A stretch of DNA of 64,000 nucleotides from Burkholderia paludis (GCF_000732615.1 NZ_JPGL01000001.1:124001-188000), one strand, 5' to 3'; positions 56,049-64,000 are shown, counted from the first letter of the stretch. Notes: generated by a model from the sequence alone, not told the origin. A program made the numbers and translations.

Positions 56049-57512
56049 ATGCGACGACTCCTCCCGCGCGCGCTGCTCGCGCGCTGCGCCCCCCTTGTTG
56101 CGCTTGCCGCGCTGGCCGCGTGCTCGAACCACATCGATTCGCCGGCCGACCCGGCCAGTGCGTCGGCCAACGTCCAGGCCGCGTGGGTCGAGATCGGCGA
56201 CACGAACCAGGCGATCGCGCGCGTCATCACGAACTACACGCCCGCGTCGGCCGGCGATCCGCCGTGCCCGCAGCTTGCCGTCGACGGCAAGCTGTCGCGC
56301 ATGACGCTGCGCTCGGGCGCCTCGAGCGTCGCGCAGCGGCCGACCGCCAGCGATCCGTCCGACTCGAAGCCGTCGAGTTTCCCGGTGTCCGTCTGCGAAG
56401 CGACGCTGCCGGCCGGCGCGCAGGCCGCAAGCGTCGCGGGCCGTACGCTGCCGCTGCCGAAGGCGCAGCCGCAGCGCATCGCGATCATCGCCGACACGGG
56501 CTGCCGGATGAAGAAGGCGGACAACGCATGGCAGGCGTGCAACGACGCGACGGTCTGGCCGTTCGACACGATCGCGGCGAGCGTCGCGAAGCTGTCGCCC
56601 GACCTGGTGATGCACATCGGCGACTACCACTATCGCGAGAACGCGTGCCCGCCGGACATCGCCGGCTGCAAGGACAGCCCGTGGGGCTACGGCTGGGATA
56701 CGTGGCAGGCCGACCTGTTCCGCCCGGCCGCGCCGCTGCTCGCGAAGGCGCCGTGGATCGTCGTGCGCGGCAACCACGAGGAATGCGCGCGGGCGGGCCA
56801 GGGCTGGTTCCGTTTCCTCGATCCGCGCCCGTATTCCGCCGCACGCTCGTGCGACGATCCGGCCAACGACAACAACGCGAACTATTCGGAACCCTATGCG
56901 GTATCGCTCGGCGGCGGCTCGCAGGTGATCGTGTTCGACACCGCCAAGGTCGGCCGCACGCCGCTCAAGACGACCGACGCGCAATTCGGCATCTACCAGA
57001 AGCAGTTCCAGACGGTCGCCTCGCTCGCGTCGAAGGCCGGCATGACGACGACGATCTTCACGAACCATCACCCGATCCTGGCGTTCGCGCCGATCGCCGG
57101 CAGCACGCCCGCGCCGGGCAACCTCGCGCTGCAGTCGGTGATGTCGAGCCTCAACGCACAGGCGTACTACCCGCCCGGCGTGCACGTCGCGCTGCACGGG
57201 CACGTGCACGACTTCCAGGCGATCAACTTCTCGTCCGGGCACCCGGCGACGATCGTGTCCGGCAACGGCGGCGACAATCTCGACGTCGCGCTGCCCGACC
57301 CGTTTCCGGCCGGCCTGACGCCCGCGCCGGGCGCCGTGATCGAGCGGCTGTCGCACAACAACAGCTTCGGTTTCCTGATCATGGAACGTCGCGCCGCGCC
57401 GGCCACGGGCTGGATGTTCCATGCGTATTCGGCGGCGGGCAAGCTGCTCGCGTCGTGCAACCAGTCGGGCACGACGCTCGCTTGCGACAAGACGGGGTTC
57501 ATTGCACCGTGA
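56049..57512 (+). CDS. Lipoprotein metallophosphoesterase
   Basis: Calcineurin-like phosphoesterase of 487 aa with a lipoprotein signal peptide (LVALAALAAC, lipobox Cys near residue 25), so probably anchored at the outer or inner membrane facing the periplasm. Metal-site motifs: IIADTGCR, DLVMHIGDYHYRE (GD), IVVRGNHEEC (GNHE), FTNHHPILAF and HGHVHDFQ. Its TGA overlaps the GTG of the cytochrome c peroxidase gene by four bases, implying joint expression. Confidence 0.88.
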   Translation: MRRLLPRALLARCAPLVALAALAACSNHIDSPADPASASANVQAAWVEIGDTNQAIARVITNYTPASAGDPPCPQLAVDGKLSRMTLRSGASSVAQRPTASDPSDSKPSSFPVSVCEATLPAGAQAASVAGRTLPLPKAQPQRIAIIADTGCRMKKADNAWQACNDATVWPFDTIAASVAKLSPDLVMHIGDYHYRENACPPDIAGCKDSPWGYGWDTWQADLFRPAAPLLAKAPWIVVRGNHEECARAGQGWFRFLDPRPYSAARSCDDPANDNNANYSEPYAVSLGGGSQVIVFDTAKVGRTPLKTTDAQFGIYQKQFQTVASLASKAGMTTTIFTNHHPILAFAPIAGSTPAPGNLALQSVMSSLNAQAYYPPGVHVALHGHVHDFQAINFSSGHPATIVSGNGGDNLDVALPDPFPAGLTPAPGAVIERLSHNNSFGFLIMERRAAPATGWMFHAYSAAGKLLASCNQSGTTLACDKTGFIAP

Positions 57513-58894
57513 ACGACGAGGTTCGATGTGACGCCGGCCGTGCACGCGGCCGGCGAACGCGGCGCATGCTGGCCGCGGCCGCGCTTGCGGGCCTGACGCT
57601 CGCGGCCCGCGCCGCGCCGGCCGACACGGTGCTGCTTCCCGGCGCGCCGCCGTCGCGCGTCGTCGCCACGATCGGTAGCGGCACGCCGCAGGTCACGGGC
57701 AAGATCGATGCGGCGACCGCGCGCTTCGCGCCCGATCCGACGCTCGTCGCGCTCGGCCGGCGGATCTTCTTCGACCAGCGATTGTCCGAGCCGCGCGGCA
57801 TGTCGTGCGCGGGCTGCCACGACCCGGGCCGCGCATTCGCGCCGACGCTGTCGGCCGCGTCGCTCGCGGGCCCCGGCGTACCGGAAGGCAGCCGGCACGG
57901 ACGCTTCAGCCGGCGCAACGCGCCGTCGCTGCGCTATGTCCGCTACGTGCCGCGCCGCCACTTCTACCAGGACGACGATGCGCCCGCGCCGTCGCCGTTC
58001 GGCGGGCTGTTCAGCGACGGCCGCGCGGATACGCTCGCCGAACAGATCCGCGGGCCGCTGTTCGATCCTGACGAGATGAACAACCGGTCGCCGGCCGCGC
58101 TGCTGCGCAAGATCGACGCAACCGAACTCGCGCCCGATCTCGCCGCGCGCTTCGGCGCGCCGGTGCGGCGCGATCCCGAGCAACTGGTGCGGGCGCTCGG
58201 TCTGGCCGTCGAGGCCTACCTGCAGAGCGACGAGATGGCGCCGTTCACGTCGCGCTTCGACGCGTTCCTGCGCACCCGCACGCCGCTCGCACCGGCCGAG
58301 ATGCGCGGCCTTGAGCTGTTCCGGAATCCCGACAAGGGCAACTGCATGAGCTGCCACACGCTGTCGGAAACGTCGAGCCGCCCGGAACGCTCGCTCTTCA
58401 CCGATTTCGGCTACGACGCGATCGCCGTGCCGCGCAACCGCGCGCTGCCGGCGAACCGCGATCCGCGCCATTTCGACAACGGGCTGTGCGACACCGCGCG
58501 GCGCCTGCGCTGGCCCGACCCGACGCAATGGTGCGGCTACCTGCGCACGCCGGGGCTGCGCAACGTCGCGCTCAAGCAGACGTTCATGCACAACGGCGTG
58601 TTCACGACGCTGCGCGACGCGGTCGCGTTCTACAACACGCGCTCGACCGATCCCGGTTTCTGGTATCACGGGGCCAGTACGTTCGACGACGTGCCCGCCG
58701 CCTATCGCGGCAACATCAACGTCAACTCGACGCCGATGAACCGCCGGCCCGGCACGCCGCCCGCGCTGACCGACGCGGAAATCGACGACATCGTCGCCTT
58801 CCTGGGCACGCTGACCGACGCGCGTCCCGCGGGGGCTGCCGCGCCGCCCGCCCCCGCCGCCCGGATCGCACGAACCGCCGCGCCGGCGCGCTGA
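57509..58894 (+). CDS. Di-haem cytochrome c peroxidase/MauG-family protein
   Basis: A 461-aa periplasmic protein with two haem-binding CxxCH motifs, CAGCH (near residue 100) and CMSCH (near 283), and the GRRIFFDQRLSEPRGMSCAGCH stretch typical of bacterial CCP/MauG proteins. TPGLRNVALKQTFMHNGVFTTLRDAVAFYN is the conserved C-terminal region. Signal peptide follows a basic, twin-Arg-like N-terminus (GRRTRR). It reduces peroxide or oxidises an unknown partner. Start is GTG 57509, overlapping the phosphoesterase gene. Confidence 0.9.
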   Translation: MNDEVRCDAGRARGRRTRRMLAAAALAGLTLAARAAPADTVLLPGAPPSRVVATIGSGTPQVTGKIDAATARFAPDPTLVALGRRIFFDQRLSEPRGMSCAGCHDPGRAFAPTLSAASLAGPGVPEGSRHGRFSRRNAPSLRYVRYVPRRHFYQDDDAPAPSPFGGLFSDGRADTLAEQIRGPLFDPDEMNNRSPAALLRKIDATELAPDLAARFGAPVRRDPEQLVRALGLAVEAYLQSDEMAPFTSRFDAFLRTRTPLAPAEMRGLELFRNPDKGNCMSCHTLSETSSRPERSLFTDFGYDAIAVPRNRALPANRDPRHFDNGLCDTARRLRWPDPTQWCGYLRTPGLRNVALKQTFMHNGVFTTLRDAVAFYNTRSTDPGFWYHGASTFDDVPAAYRGNINVNSTPMNRRPGTPPALTDAEIDDIVAFLGTLTDARPAGAAAPPAPAARIARTAAPAR

Positions 58895-58964
58895 CCCTGG
58901 CCGAACGGCCAGCCGGATGCGCGCCTGCTTGCGGCTGTCGCGAACACTGGTTATATTTACAGTA

Positions 58965-58980
58965 CTGTATTTATGAACAG
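58965..58980 (+). promoter_or_regulatory. LexA (SOS) box
   Basis: CTGT-ATTTATGA-ACAG matches the LexA consensus CTGT-N8-ACAG exactly. It lies 11 bp before an ATG with GAGG at 58982. The downstream reading frame is cut short, see next entry. Confidence 0.7.
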
Positions 58981-58988
58981 TGAGGTGC

Positions 58989-59167
58989 GCGATGGAACAT
59001 CTGGTCCGGTCTTTCCAACCCTGTTTCACGACGTCACGCTACGTAACCAAGATTGAAGGATTATCCTTTAATCTTCAATAACTTACATTTTTTAGACGTA
59101 TCGTGACGTAACGTAGCATCCGCAGGCCAGTTGGTAGCTAGGATGGTAGCTAGAGCGATGGAACATC
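58989..59167. repeat. 13-bp direct repeat bracketing the left end of the integrative element
   Basis: GCGATGGAACATC occurs at 58989-59001 and 59155-59167. Between them are an AT-rich stretch, an inverted GCTACGT/ACGTAGC pair and a tandem GGTAGCTAG (59133-59141, 59145-59153). This is a plausible attachment region with integrase arm sites, but the true core needs the other end of the element. Confidence 0.45.
58992..59081 (+). pseudogene. Truncated SOS-controlled ORF at the element border
   Basis: ATG 58992 (after GAGG, with a LexA box upstream) opens a frame of only 29 codons, MEHLVRSFQPC..., ending in TAA at about 59081. It may be the 5' end of a chromosomal gene interrupted by the integrative element, or a short element gene. 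I do not recognise it. The 13-bp sequence GCGATGGAACATC covering its start recurs at 59155-59167. Confidence 0.35.
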
Positions 59168-59205
59168 AAATATACTCGGGCCTCCACCACCACAAGAAAA
59201 CCAAA

Positions 59206-60477
59206 ATGCCGCGCATCCACCACGCGCTTGACGACGTCCAAATCCGACACTGGGTCTCCAAGGGGGAGCCAGTTGCTAAGGCCGACGGCGATGGCCTGAC
59301 CTTCACCCTATCCGCCTCGGGAACTGCTGCTTGGGTCCTCCGCTACAGTCGCGGTAAGCGCCGCCGAGAACTGACGATCGGTAACTATCCCGACATGTCT
59401 CTTGCAGCCGCCAGAAAGGCCGCTCGTTCATTCCGCGTGGAAATCGACAAGGGTGAGGACCCTGCTGCCGACAAAAAGACTGAGAAAGCCCGTACGGCAG
59501 TTGCTCTGACCGTGAGACAGCTTTGCGACGACTACACGGAAAAGGCAATGGTCAGTCTCGCCAAGGGGTCGGCCTACAACCGAAACTGGGATATCGAGAA
59601 GATGGTGAAGCCGAACCTCGGGTCACTCGAAGCTCGAAAGGTCACAGCGGCCGACATCATCTATATGCTCGAAAACAGCAAAAAATCGTGGATCGTCTGC
59701 AATCGAGTGCTGACGACCGTTACGGTGTTGTTCGACCATGCCATTGGCAAGCGCGCGGTCGAGACCAATCCGACTTCGGGTATCAAGTTGCGCGCATTGC
59801 TTGGCGAGCCTCCCCCTGTTCGTAAGCGCCTGATGCTTGCCAAAGACGAACTCCAAGTTCTGCTACCCGGCATCGACGAGAAGATCGGTCGCGACAACGG
59901 ACTCATGTTCCGCATCCTGTTGTCCACGTGCGTCCGCACCAGCGAGTTGGTCAAAGCCAAGAAGGAGCACTTCGACCTCAAGCGTGGCACGTGGTGGATT
60001 CCGCCTCAAAACCTCAAGGCTGGGGTTGGCTCGCTCGTACCTCTCGCACCTATTGTTATGGGGTGGATCGAAGACTTGATCGCGCTCTCGGGAGACTCGG
60101 AATGGCTCTTGCCCGCGCGATGTGGCAAGCGACGCAAGTTGGGCGACACTCATATCGGCAAGACGACGCTTTGGGCCGCGATTACGCGAGCATTCGAAAG
60201 CAGCAAGCTTGAGATGCGACGTTTCACGCCGCACGACACGCGCAGCACGGCCAAAGGTCACATGCGAAACATGGGGGTCTCGCGCGAAATCAGTGAGATC
60301 GCACTGAACCACAAGGTAAAGGGTGTCGAGGGGATTTACGACGTGCGGGAGGAGATCCCGGAGAGACGAGCGGCAATGGCGCTGTGGGCAGCTTTCGTGA
60401 GTAACTGCTGTGATGGGACGGAGCCACAAGGCGGGAATGAATCGAATGTCATCCCGCTAAGAAGGAGGGTTGCCTGA
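59206..60477 (+). CDS. Tyrosine-recombinase integrase (P4-type, DUF4102 N-terminus)
   Basis: A 423-aa site-specific recombinase. N-terminal Arm-binding domain (VSKGEPVAKADGDGLTFTLSASGTAAWVLRYSRGKRRRELTIGNYPDMSLAAARKAA), a core-binding domain, then the catalytic part: Arg in STCVRTSELVKAKKEH, HDTRS for HxxR, NHKVKG for the second His and Tyr in EGIYDV. It directs integration and marks the left edge of the mobile element. ATG 59206 is chosen by family alignment; ATG 59131 or 59158 are also in frame. Confidence 0.92.
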   Translation: MPRIHHALDDVQIRHWVSKGEPVAKADGDGLTFTLSASGTAAWVLRYSRGKRRRELTIGNYPDMSLAAARKAARSFRVEIDKGEDPAADKKTEKARTAVALTVRQLCDDYTEKAMVSLAKGSAYNRNWDIEKMVKPNLGSLEARKVTAADIIYMLENSKKSWIVCNRVLTTVTVLFDHAIGKRAVETNPTSGIKLRALLGEPPPVRKRLMLAKDELQVLLPGIDEKIGRDNGLMFRILLSTCVRTSELVKAKKEHFDLKRGTWWIPPQNLKAGVGSLVPLAPIVMGWIEDLIALSGDSEWLLPARCGKRRKLGDTHIGKTTLWAAITRAFESSKLEMRRFTPHDTRSTAKGHMRNMGVSREISEIALNHKVKGVEGIYDVREEIPERRAAMALWAAFVSNCCDGTEPQGGNESNVIPLRRRVA

Positions 60478-60638
60478 CCTCGCTCGTCCGTTATAAGGGT
60501 AAGATGTCGTGGCACGCTGAATTGCAAGACGTTTACCTATTGTGTGCAACCTTGGTTGACGGCAGCCGTAGTGAGCGTCCATGTTTCCGTCGTCGAGATA
60601 ACAATCGCCCCTCATTGCATACATATTGAGACAATACA

Positions 60639-61634
60639 ATGAAGTTACTGATTGAAACCCAGCAAAATCCAGTAGGAAGTGAAGTTCTTGCGAGGATAGC
60701 CATCGTCCGCCCGATCCTCATGGCCTTGCTAACTGGTATCAAGCAAGAGGTTTTGAACGAACTCGGCGGCATGGAAAACATGAAACTCTTCATGCTCCCC
60801 CGAGCATATAGAGATGGTTACGGCGACGTAGGATTTTGTTTTGAATGGGCAATTCATGATGCAATACGGCGAAAGGACCCCATGGTAATGGAGCGCCTAG
60901 CCGATGCATCAAAACTCTGCAAATTACCCGGCAATTCCTTTCAGTCAATTTTGTTTGGGGTTGAAAAGTCTGGCAAAACACGCATCATCGACACAGCCAA
61001 TCAACTACTCACAGATGACTCTAGAATATTGACCGGCGCGCAAGCCCAACCGCCAAAACTCAAGTCGTACATGAATATGCTTGCGGCGGCGTTCCATCGC
61101 CCAGAAACAAGAGCCGCACTACCCTCGTCAATCAACGGTCTTTGGAAGGCTGACTTGTTCTTCGGGTCTACCGACAAAGATCGCTGGCTCGGAACTACTT
61201 TAAAGATAAACGCCAAGCACTTGGAAGGCGCGAGGGGTCTTCGTGTCGGCATTGTACCTGCAACGCAAGGTGCTCCCGACAAGATATACAAAGACGACAC
61301 GAAGAACCTGATTGTGTGCCCAATACCATATGACGGCTCTTTCATGGAGCTATTTTACACTGGCTGGAGAATTGTTCAGCAGTTTATAACTGCCGACGCG
61401 AAAGTCCCTCCTCCTGTCGCCCTTCCAGCACCAGCTGATCGCCAGGTGGCGAAAGAGTTAGAAATGCGGAGAGAATTCCCGATCGTGGATGTAATTCAAG
61501 CGCTCGAAGCACAATCACAAACGGATCTATTAAAGGCAACAGAGAAGAGCGTTGACGTCACTACGGAGCGTGAAGGCAATCAAATTCTCAACGATTTAGT
61601 AATCTCGCCCGTTGCATCCTACAAGCCTACATAA
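60639..61634 (+). CDS. Orphan AT-rich gene next to the integrase; possible PD-(D/E)xK nuclease
   Basis: A 331-aa protein not recognised. Base composition is clearly lower in GC than the host genes. E69 (FEWAIHD), E109 (FGVEKSG), D172 (KADLFF) and K189 (TTLKIN) could form a restriction-endonuclease-like site (E...D-x16-K), but this is pattern matching only. It stands alone between the integrase and convergent phage genes, followed by a strong hairpin, a typical position for phage accessory (moron) or defence genes. Confidence 0.6.
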   Translation: MKLLIETQQNPVGSEVLARIAIVRPILMALLTGIKQEVLNELGGMENMKLFMLPRAYRDGYGDVGFCFEWAIHDAIRRKDPMVMERLADASKLCKLPGNSFQSILFGVEKSGKTRIIDTANQLLTDDSRILTGAQAQPPKLKSYMNMLAAAFHRPETRAALPSSINGLWKADLFFGSTDKDRWLGTTLKINAKHLEGARGLRVGIVPATQGAPDKIYKDDTKNLIVCPIPYDGSFMELFYTGWRIVQQFITADAKVPPPVALPAPADRQVAKELEMRREFPIVDVIQALEAQSQTDLLKATEKSVDVTTEREGNQILNDLVISPVASYKPT

Positions 61635-61642
61635 TACCCCCT

Positions 61643-61672
61643 CCAGCCTGCGCTAAAATTAGCGCAGGCTGG
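61643..61672. terminator. Bidirectional hairpin after the orphan gene
   Basis: A perfect 14-bp inverted repeat (CCAGCCTGCGCTAA / TTAGCGCAGGCTGG) with two A residues between the arms, 9 bp after the stop of the orphan gene. The centre is A/T-rich, there is no long T-run; likely a terminator shared with the convergent genes. Confidence 0.6.
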
Positions 61673-61731
61673 TTAATCCAGGCATTATCTAGCATCATGA
61701 CGACATAGGGAATTTGATATTTCTCGGATTC

Positions 61732-61962
61732 TCAATCTAGCTCGAATCCCTTGCCAGACATAAACGCGTCATAGCTTTTTATCGCCTCGTCGTCAGGTGG
61801 ATTGACCGTGAAATCGAAATTTCGAATGCGATCGGCAATGTCCCGTCGGCTACGGGAAAGATAGGACACGGCGTCTAGATGAGACGCGAAGGGATAGGCA
61901 TTTGCAGCTTCGGACGCACGAACGTGCGCGAATGTCCGTGCCGGAAAGGTATTCGCGGCCAT
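61732..61962 (-). CDS. Hypothetical phage protein
   Basis: A 76-aa product from ATG 61962, preceded by AGAGG at fair distance; ATG 62007 is possible. SYLSRSRRDIADRIRNFDF and NPPDDEAIKSYDAFMSGKGFELD suggest a real soluble protein. No family recognised. It overlaps the plus-strand small ORF by about 30 bp. Confidence 0.5.
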   Translation of the reverse strand: MAANTFPARTFAHVRASEAANAYPFASHLDAVSYLSRSRRDIADRIRNFDFTVNPPDDEAIKSYDAFMSGKGFELD

Positions 61963-62141
61963 CGAAGGATCAACCTCTACCCGAGTTCGTCTCGCCAGAC
62001 ATAACACTATTGAGGGAATGGTGGGGCAAACCGGAGCGAGTGAGCGACGCTGATGTGAGGAGGATGGTGCTTGAAGTGATTGCGCTGCGGAGGCTCCTCA
62101 ACGCGAGCATCAAGGTTGCCTCCGAATCGAGTACGAACTAG
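61932..62141 (+). CDS. Small hypothetical phage protein
   Basis: A 69-aa product starting MSVPERYSRPSKDQPLPEF, with VSPDITLLREWWGKPERVSDADVRRMVLEVIALRRLL, a plausible folded helical segment. It overlaps the 5' end of the minus-strand neighbour, so one of the two may be spurious. Confidence 0.4.
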   Translation: MSVPERYSRPSKDQPLPEFVSPDITLLREWWGKPERVSDADVRRMVLEVIALRRLLNASIKVASESSTN

Positions 62142-62152
62142 CCGTGTGTAGT

Positions 62153-62359
62153 TCACCCGAGCACGCGACGCTCCAGTTGCTTGTCGCGCTTCGGCAGCGC
62201 GGCCCACGCGAGGTAATACTGGCCAACTTCGCCATGCCACACACCCGTGATAGCAATGCCGCCGATCGTCAGCAGCAGGCACTTCTTGCCACCGTGTTCG
62301 GGCTTGGCGTAGACCCACTCGGAGACCGGGGCGCTGACGTAGTCTTTATTGAGCGTCAT
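62153..62359 (-). CDS. Small hypothetical phage protein
   Basis: A 68-aa protein, MTLNKDYVSAPVSEWVYAK, with a beta-rich middle (KKCLLLTIGGIAITGVWHGEVGQYYLAWAALP). Its ATG overlaps the stop of the upstream gene by one base (TGATG), placing it at the end of the phage early operon. Function unknown. Confidence 0.65.
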   Translation of the reverse strand: MTLNKDYVSAPVSEWVYAKPEHGGKKCLLLTIGGIAITGVWHGEVGQYYLAWAALPKRDKQLERRVLG

Positions 62360-62625
62360 CAGGGCGTCTCCGCGGTGGCCGATTTGCCGCGCTCCTCAGC
62401 GCGCATTTCCTGCCAGCGGGTCAAGGTGTCGATCGACTCCTGGATGTCGCAGCCGACGTCCTTGTGGCCGCGCCCACCGGCGACCAGTAGTTTTTTGACT
62501 GCATGTTGCAGGCAAGGATCGGTCACATTGAACAGTTCGAGAACGCGATAGACGTCGACACTCTCGTACGGGCAAGGCTTGTGGTAGTGCGAATGAATAC
62601 GTGGCGCTGCTTCGATCTCGTTCAT
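62359..62625 (-). CDS. Small conserved phage protein
   Basis: An 88-aa protein with a Cys/His-containing N-terminus (HSHYHKPCPYESVDVYRVLELFNVTDPCLQHAVKKLLVAGGRGHKDVGCDIQESIDTLTRW). It resembles small early proteins seen in many phages, of unknown function. Overlaps the ThyX-like gene stop by four bases. Confidence 0.72.
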   Translation of the reverse strand: MNEIEAAPRIHSHYHKPCPYESVDVYRVLELFNVTDPCLQHAVKKLLVAGGRGHKDVGCDIQESIDTLTRWQEMRAEERGKSATAETP

Positions 62626-63536
62626 GCTTCACCGCCCCGCTCCGTCGCGAGCTTGCGATGCAGTCGGACCTCGTCGTTGGTCCACTGACGGCGCAGGACG
62701 GACGGAAATTCACCGTCCGTCGCGCGGGCCTTCTCGACGTCCTGGCGGTGCTGAAGCCAGCCGTCGAAGTTACCGCCCTTCTGCGTCGACGAGAAAGCCG
62801 GCGTCGCTTGGTGCTCGGTCGGAGATGCGTGGATCGGGCGTGAGCCGACCAGCTTCGCGTAGCGCTCGAACTCCTTCGCGTGGCTCGCGTCACCGTCGAA
62901 CGGGTCGTAGGAGATCCGCGCGCAGCGCGCGACGGAAAGCTTGATCTGCTCTTCAATCGGCAGTGCCTCGCGCTCGGACTGGAGGACGTACGGCAAGTGC
63001 CACTCGGCGATGCGCAACCGGCGCGGCACGCTGACCTCGATCGCGGTCATGATCTCGATGGCCAGGATCTGCATTGTCGGGTCAGCGTCCGGATGGCAGC
63101 GCAGCTCGTCGAAGTTGCCCCAGTCGGTCGAGGAAATCAACACGCTGATGTACTGGTACGGCTCGGTAACGCGATTGGCGATTTGCTTGTGCGCTCCGAG
63201 CTTCATGAGTACCCAGCTATGCAGCGCGGCGAAGCGCGCAGCGCTGCGCCACATGGCCTTCGCGGCCCACAGACGCCAACCTTGAAGCTCCACTCCTGCC
63301 TGCATACCCGGCTGGTTGGTGCCCCACTCCGCGGGGCACGCCGGCCGCGACCAGACTTGGCGCAACATGCGACGGATAGGGATAGCGCGGGAGCTGCCCG
63401 CGTTGCGGGAGAACTTGCGGTGCGTCATCAGCTCGCTATGGATGATGCGCGGATACCGCACTTCAACGGTCGTGAGGCGCACGCCGTTCGAGGCGATCGA
63501 GTCTTCGATCACCTTGGCCAGAATGATAGGTTTCAT
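62622..63536 (-). CDS. Phage ThyX-like (flavin-dependent thymidylate synthase family) protein
   Basis: A 304-aa protein with THRKFSRNAGSSRAIP at about residues 38-53, a variant of the ThyX motif RHRxxSxNExSxR: the first Arg is Thr and the Glu is Ala. Genuine ThyX makes dTMP with FAD and methylenetetrahydrofolate; the changed residues leave activity uncertain. RCARISYDPFDGDASHAKEFERYAKL further on is also ThyX-like. Part of a minus-strand phage operon with the MazG-like gene. Confidence 0.75.
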   Translation of the reverse strand: MKPIILAKVIEDSIASNGVRLTTVEVRYPRIIHSELMTHRKFSRNAGSSRAIPIRRMLRQVWSRPACPAEWGTNQPGMQAGVELQGWRLWAAKAMWRSAARFAALHSWVLMKLGAHKQIANRVTEPYQYISVLISSTDWGNFDELRCHPDADPTMQILAIEIMTAIEVSVPRRLRIAEWHLPYVLQSEREALPIEEQIKLSVARCARISYDPFDGDASHAKEFERYAKLVGSRPIHASPTEHQATPAFSSTQKGGNFDGWLQHRQDVEKARATDGEFPSVLRRQWTNDEVRLHRKLATERGGEA

Positions 63537-63583
63537 CTTGTCTTCAGGGCCGGTGGTGGTCGGCCCTTCCTACGTGTGGTGGT

Positions 63584-64000
63584 TTACGAGTTGCGAGCGT
63601 CCAGACCGCCCTTGTCCGCGCGCGCTTCAGCGGCGGCATTCGTGTATGCGTTCGGGAAGCGCTGCTTCAGCTTCGCGATGTTCGCGGACATGACTTCTTC
63701 GAGAGGCATATCGAGCGCATCGCAAGCATGGGCCACGCCGCTGAGGATGTTCACGAGGCTGCGCATCGCACCCGTGCGGGCGCGCGCGTCTTGATGCAGC
63801 GGCACGTCGTACGTGAAGAAACCGATCTCGACCGAGATGCGATTCGCCACGATCTGGAGCTGTTCCGCGAGCGGTAGCGCGCTGAGGTCGAAGTCGAAGA
63901 GATGCTGGTATTCGGGGATCTCGAAGTCGAGGGCGTCGGCGCCGATGGCCACGTACCAGAGGATGTCACCCAGCTCTTCGAAGATGTGTTCGCGCATCTC
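63584..64000 (-). CDS. MazG-like nucleotide pyrophosphohydrolase (5' end outside window)
   Basis: The visible C-terminal 139 codons contain FEELGDILWYVAIGADAL, the second half of the MazG ExxE/ExxD metal motif, and end with SANIAKLKQRFPNAY, typical for phage MazG-like proteins. The N-terminal helix with the first metal pair would lie beyond 64000; the ATG at 63997 is probably internal. Such enzymes hydrolyse NTPs and fit nucleotide metabolism next to the ThyX-like gene. Confidence 0.75.
   Translation of the reverse strand, partial: EMREHIFEELGDILWYVAIGADALDFEIPEYQHLFDFDLSALPLAEQLQIVANRISVEIGFFTYDVPLHQDARARTGAMRSLVNILSGVAHACDALDMPLEEVMSANIAKLKQRFPNAYTNAAAEARADKGGLDARNS

Noticed and set aside
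59131..59160. tRNA fragment at the integrase border
   Set aside because: The GGTAGCTAG tandem looks like a D-arm, but no acceptor, anticodon or T-arm can be folded nearby.

Overview
The window looks like a chromosomal region of a Burkholderia, most likely the B. cepacia complex. It is very GC-rich with dense coding. Gene content includes an amiE-type amidase operon, pcaQ with pcaHG, a gsi-type peptide transporter, a Burkholderia-type porin, PPK2 and BCCT transport. The genus call rests on gene content and composition only; no database search was possible. The last 5 kb is the left end of a prophage or other integrative element with visibly lower GC at its edge.

Layout. (1) 93-6194: a large membrane M48 metalloprotease, a YigZ/IMPACT protein and a polyphosphate kinase 2. 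(2) 6282-14517: a secretion locus on the minus strand with two small double-glycine leader peptides, a C39-peptidase ABC exporter, an LpxL-like acyltransferase homologue, an HlyD adaptor and an OmpW-like outer-membrane protein; a TolC-family gene is divergent. It reads as a complete microcin- or bacteriocin-like peptide maturation and export system and is the best candidate here for an undescribed system. (3) 14697-20729: amidase operon amiE, amiS, an AAA+ ATPase, a VWA protein, amiC and amiR. The amiE leader carries two A1/G4 hexaloop hairpins and a strong terminator, the expected target of ANTAR antitermination. (4) 20751-30960: an HxlR regulator divergent from a dehalogenase-like hydrolase with three operator-like palindromes between them, then gamma-glutamyltransferase, a YdjM-like membrane protein, Lhr helicase and a toxin-antitoxin pair. 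(5) 31082-35154: pcaQ and pcaHG, separated by a two-gene segment flanked by 55-bp near-identical direct repeats of the regulatory region.

(6) 35616-37317: an AraC regulator divergent from an alpha/beta hydrolase. (7) 37353-46718: an RpiR-led minus-strand operon of isoaspartyl peptidase, a GsiABCD-like peptide importer, an S58 aminopeptidase and an M55 D-aminopeptidase, i.e. uptake and hydrolysis of unusual (isoaspartyl, beta- or D-) peptides. (8) 47189-52212: an ExuT-like MFS transporter, a GH31 glycosidase and a porin, an apparent sugar or glycoside uptake unit. (9) 52521-58894: a BCCT transporter with a small membrane protein, a methyltransferase, and a lipoprotein metallophosphoesterase overlapping a di-haem cytochrome c peroxidase. 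(10) 58965-64000: an SOS box with a truncated ORF, a tyrosine integrase, an AT-rich orphan gene, and minus-strand phage genes including ThyX-like and MazG-like proteins that run off the window.

Regulation is unusually readable: attenuator hairpins in the amidase leader, HxlR palindromes, PcaQ T-N11-A sites, a toxin-antitoxin palindrome, two long-spaced inverted repeats upstream of the MFS gene, and a consensus LexA box at the element border.
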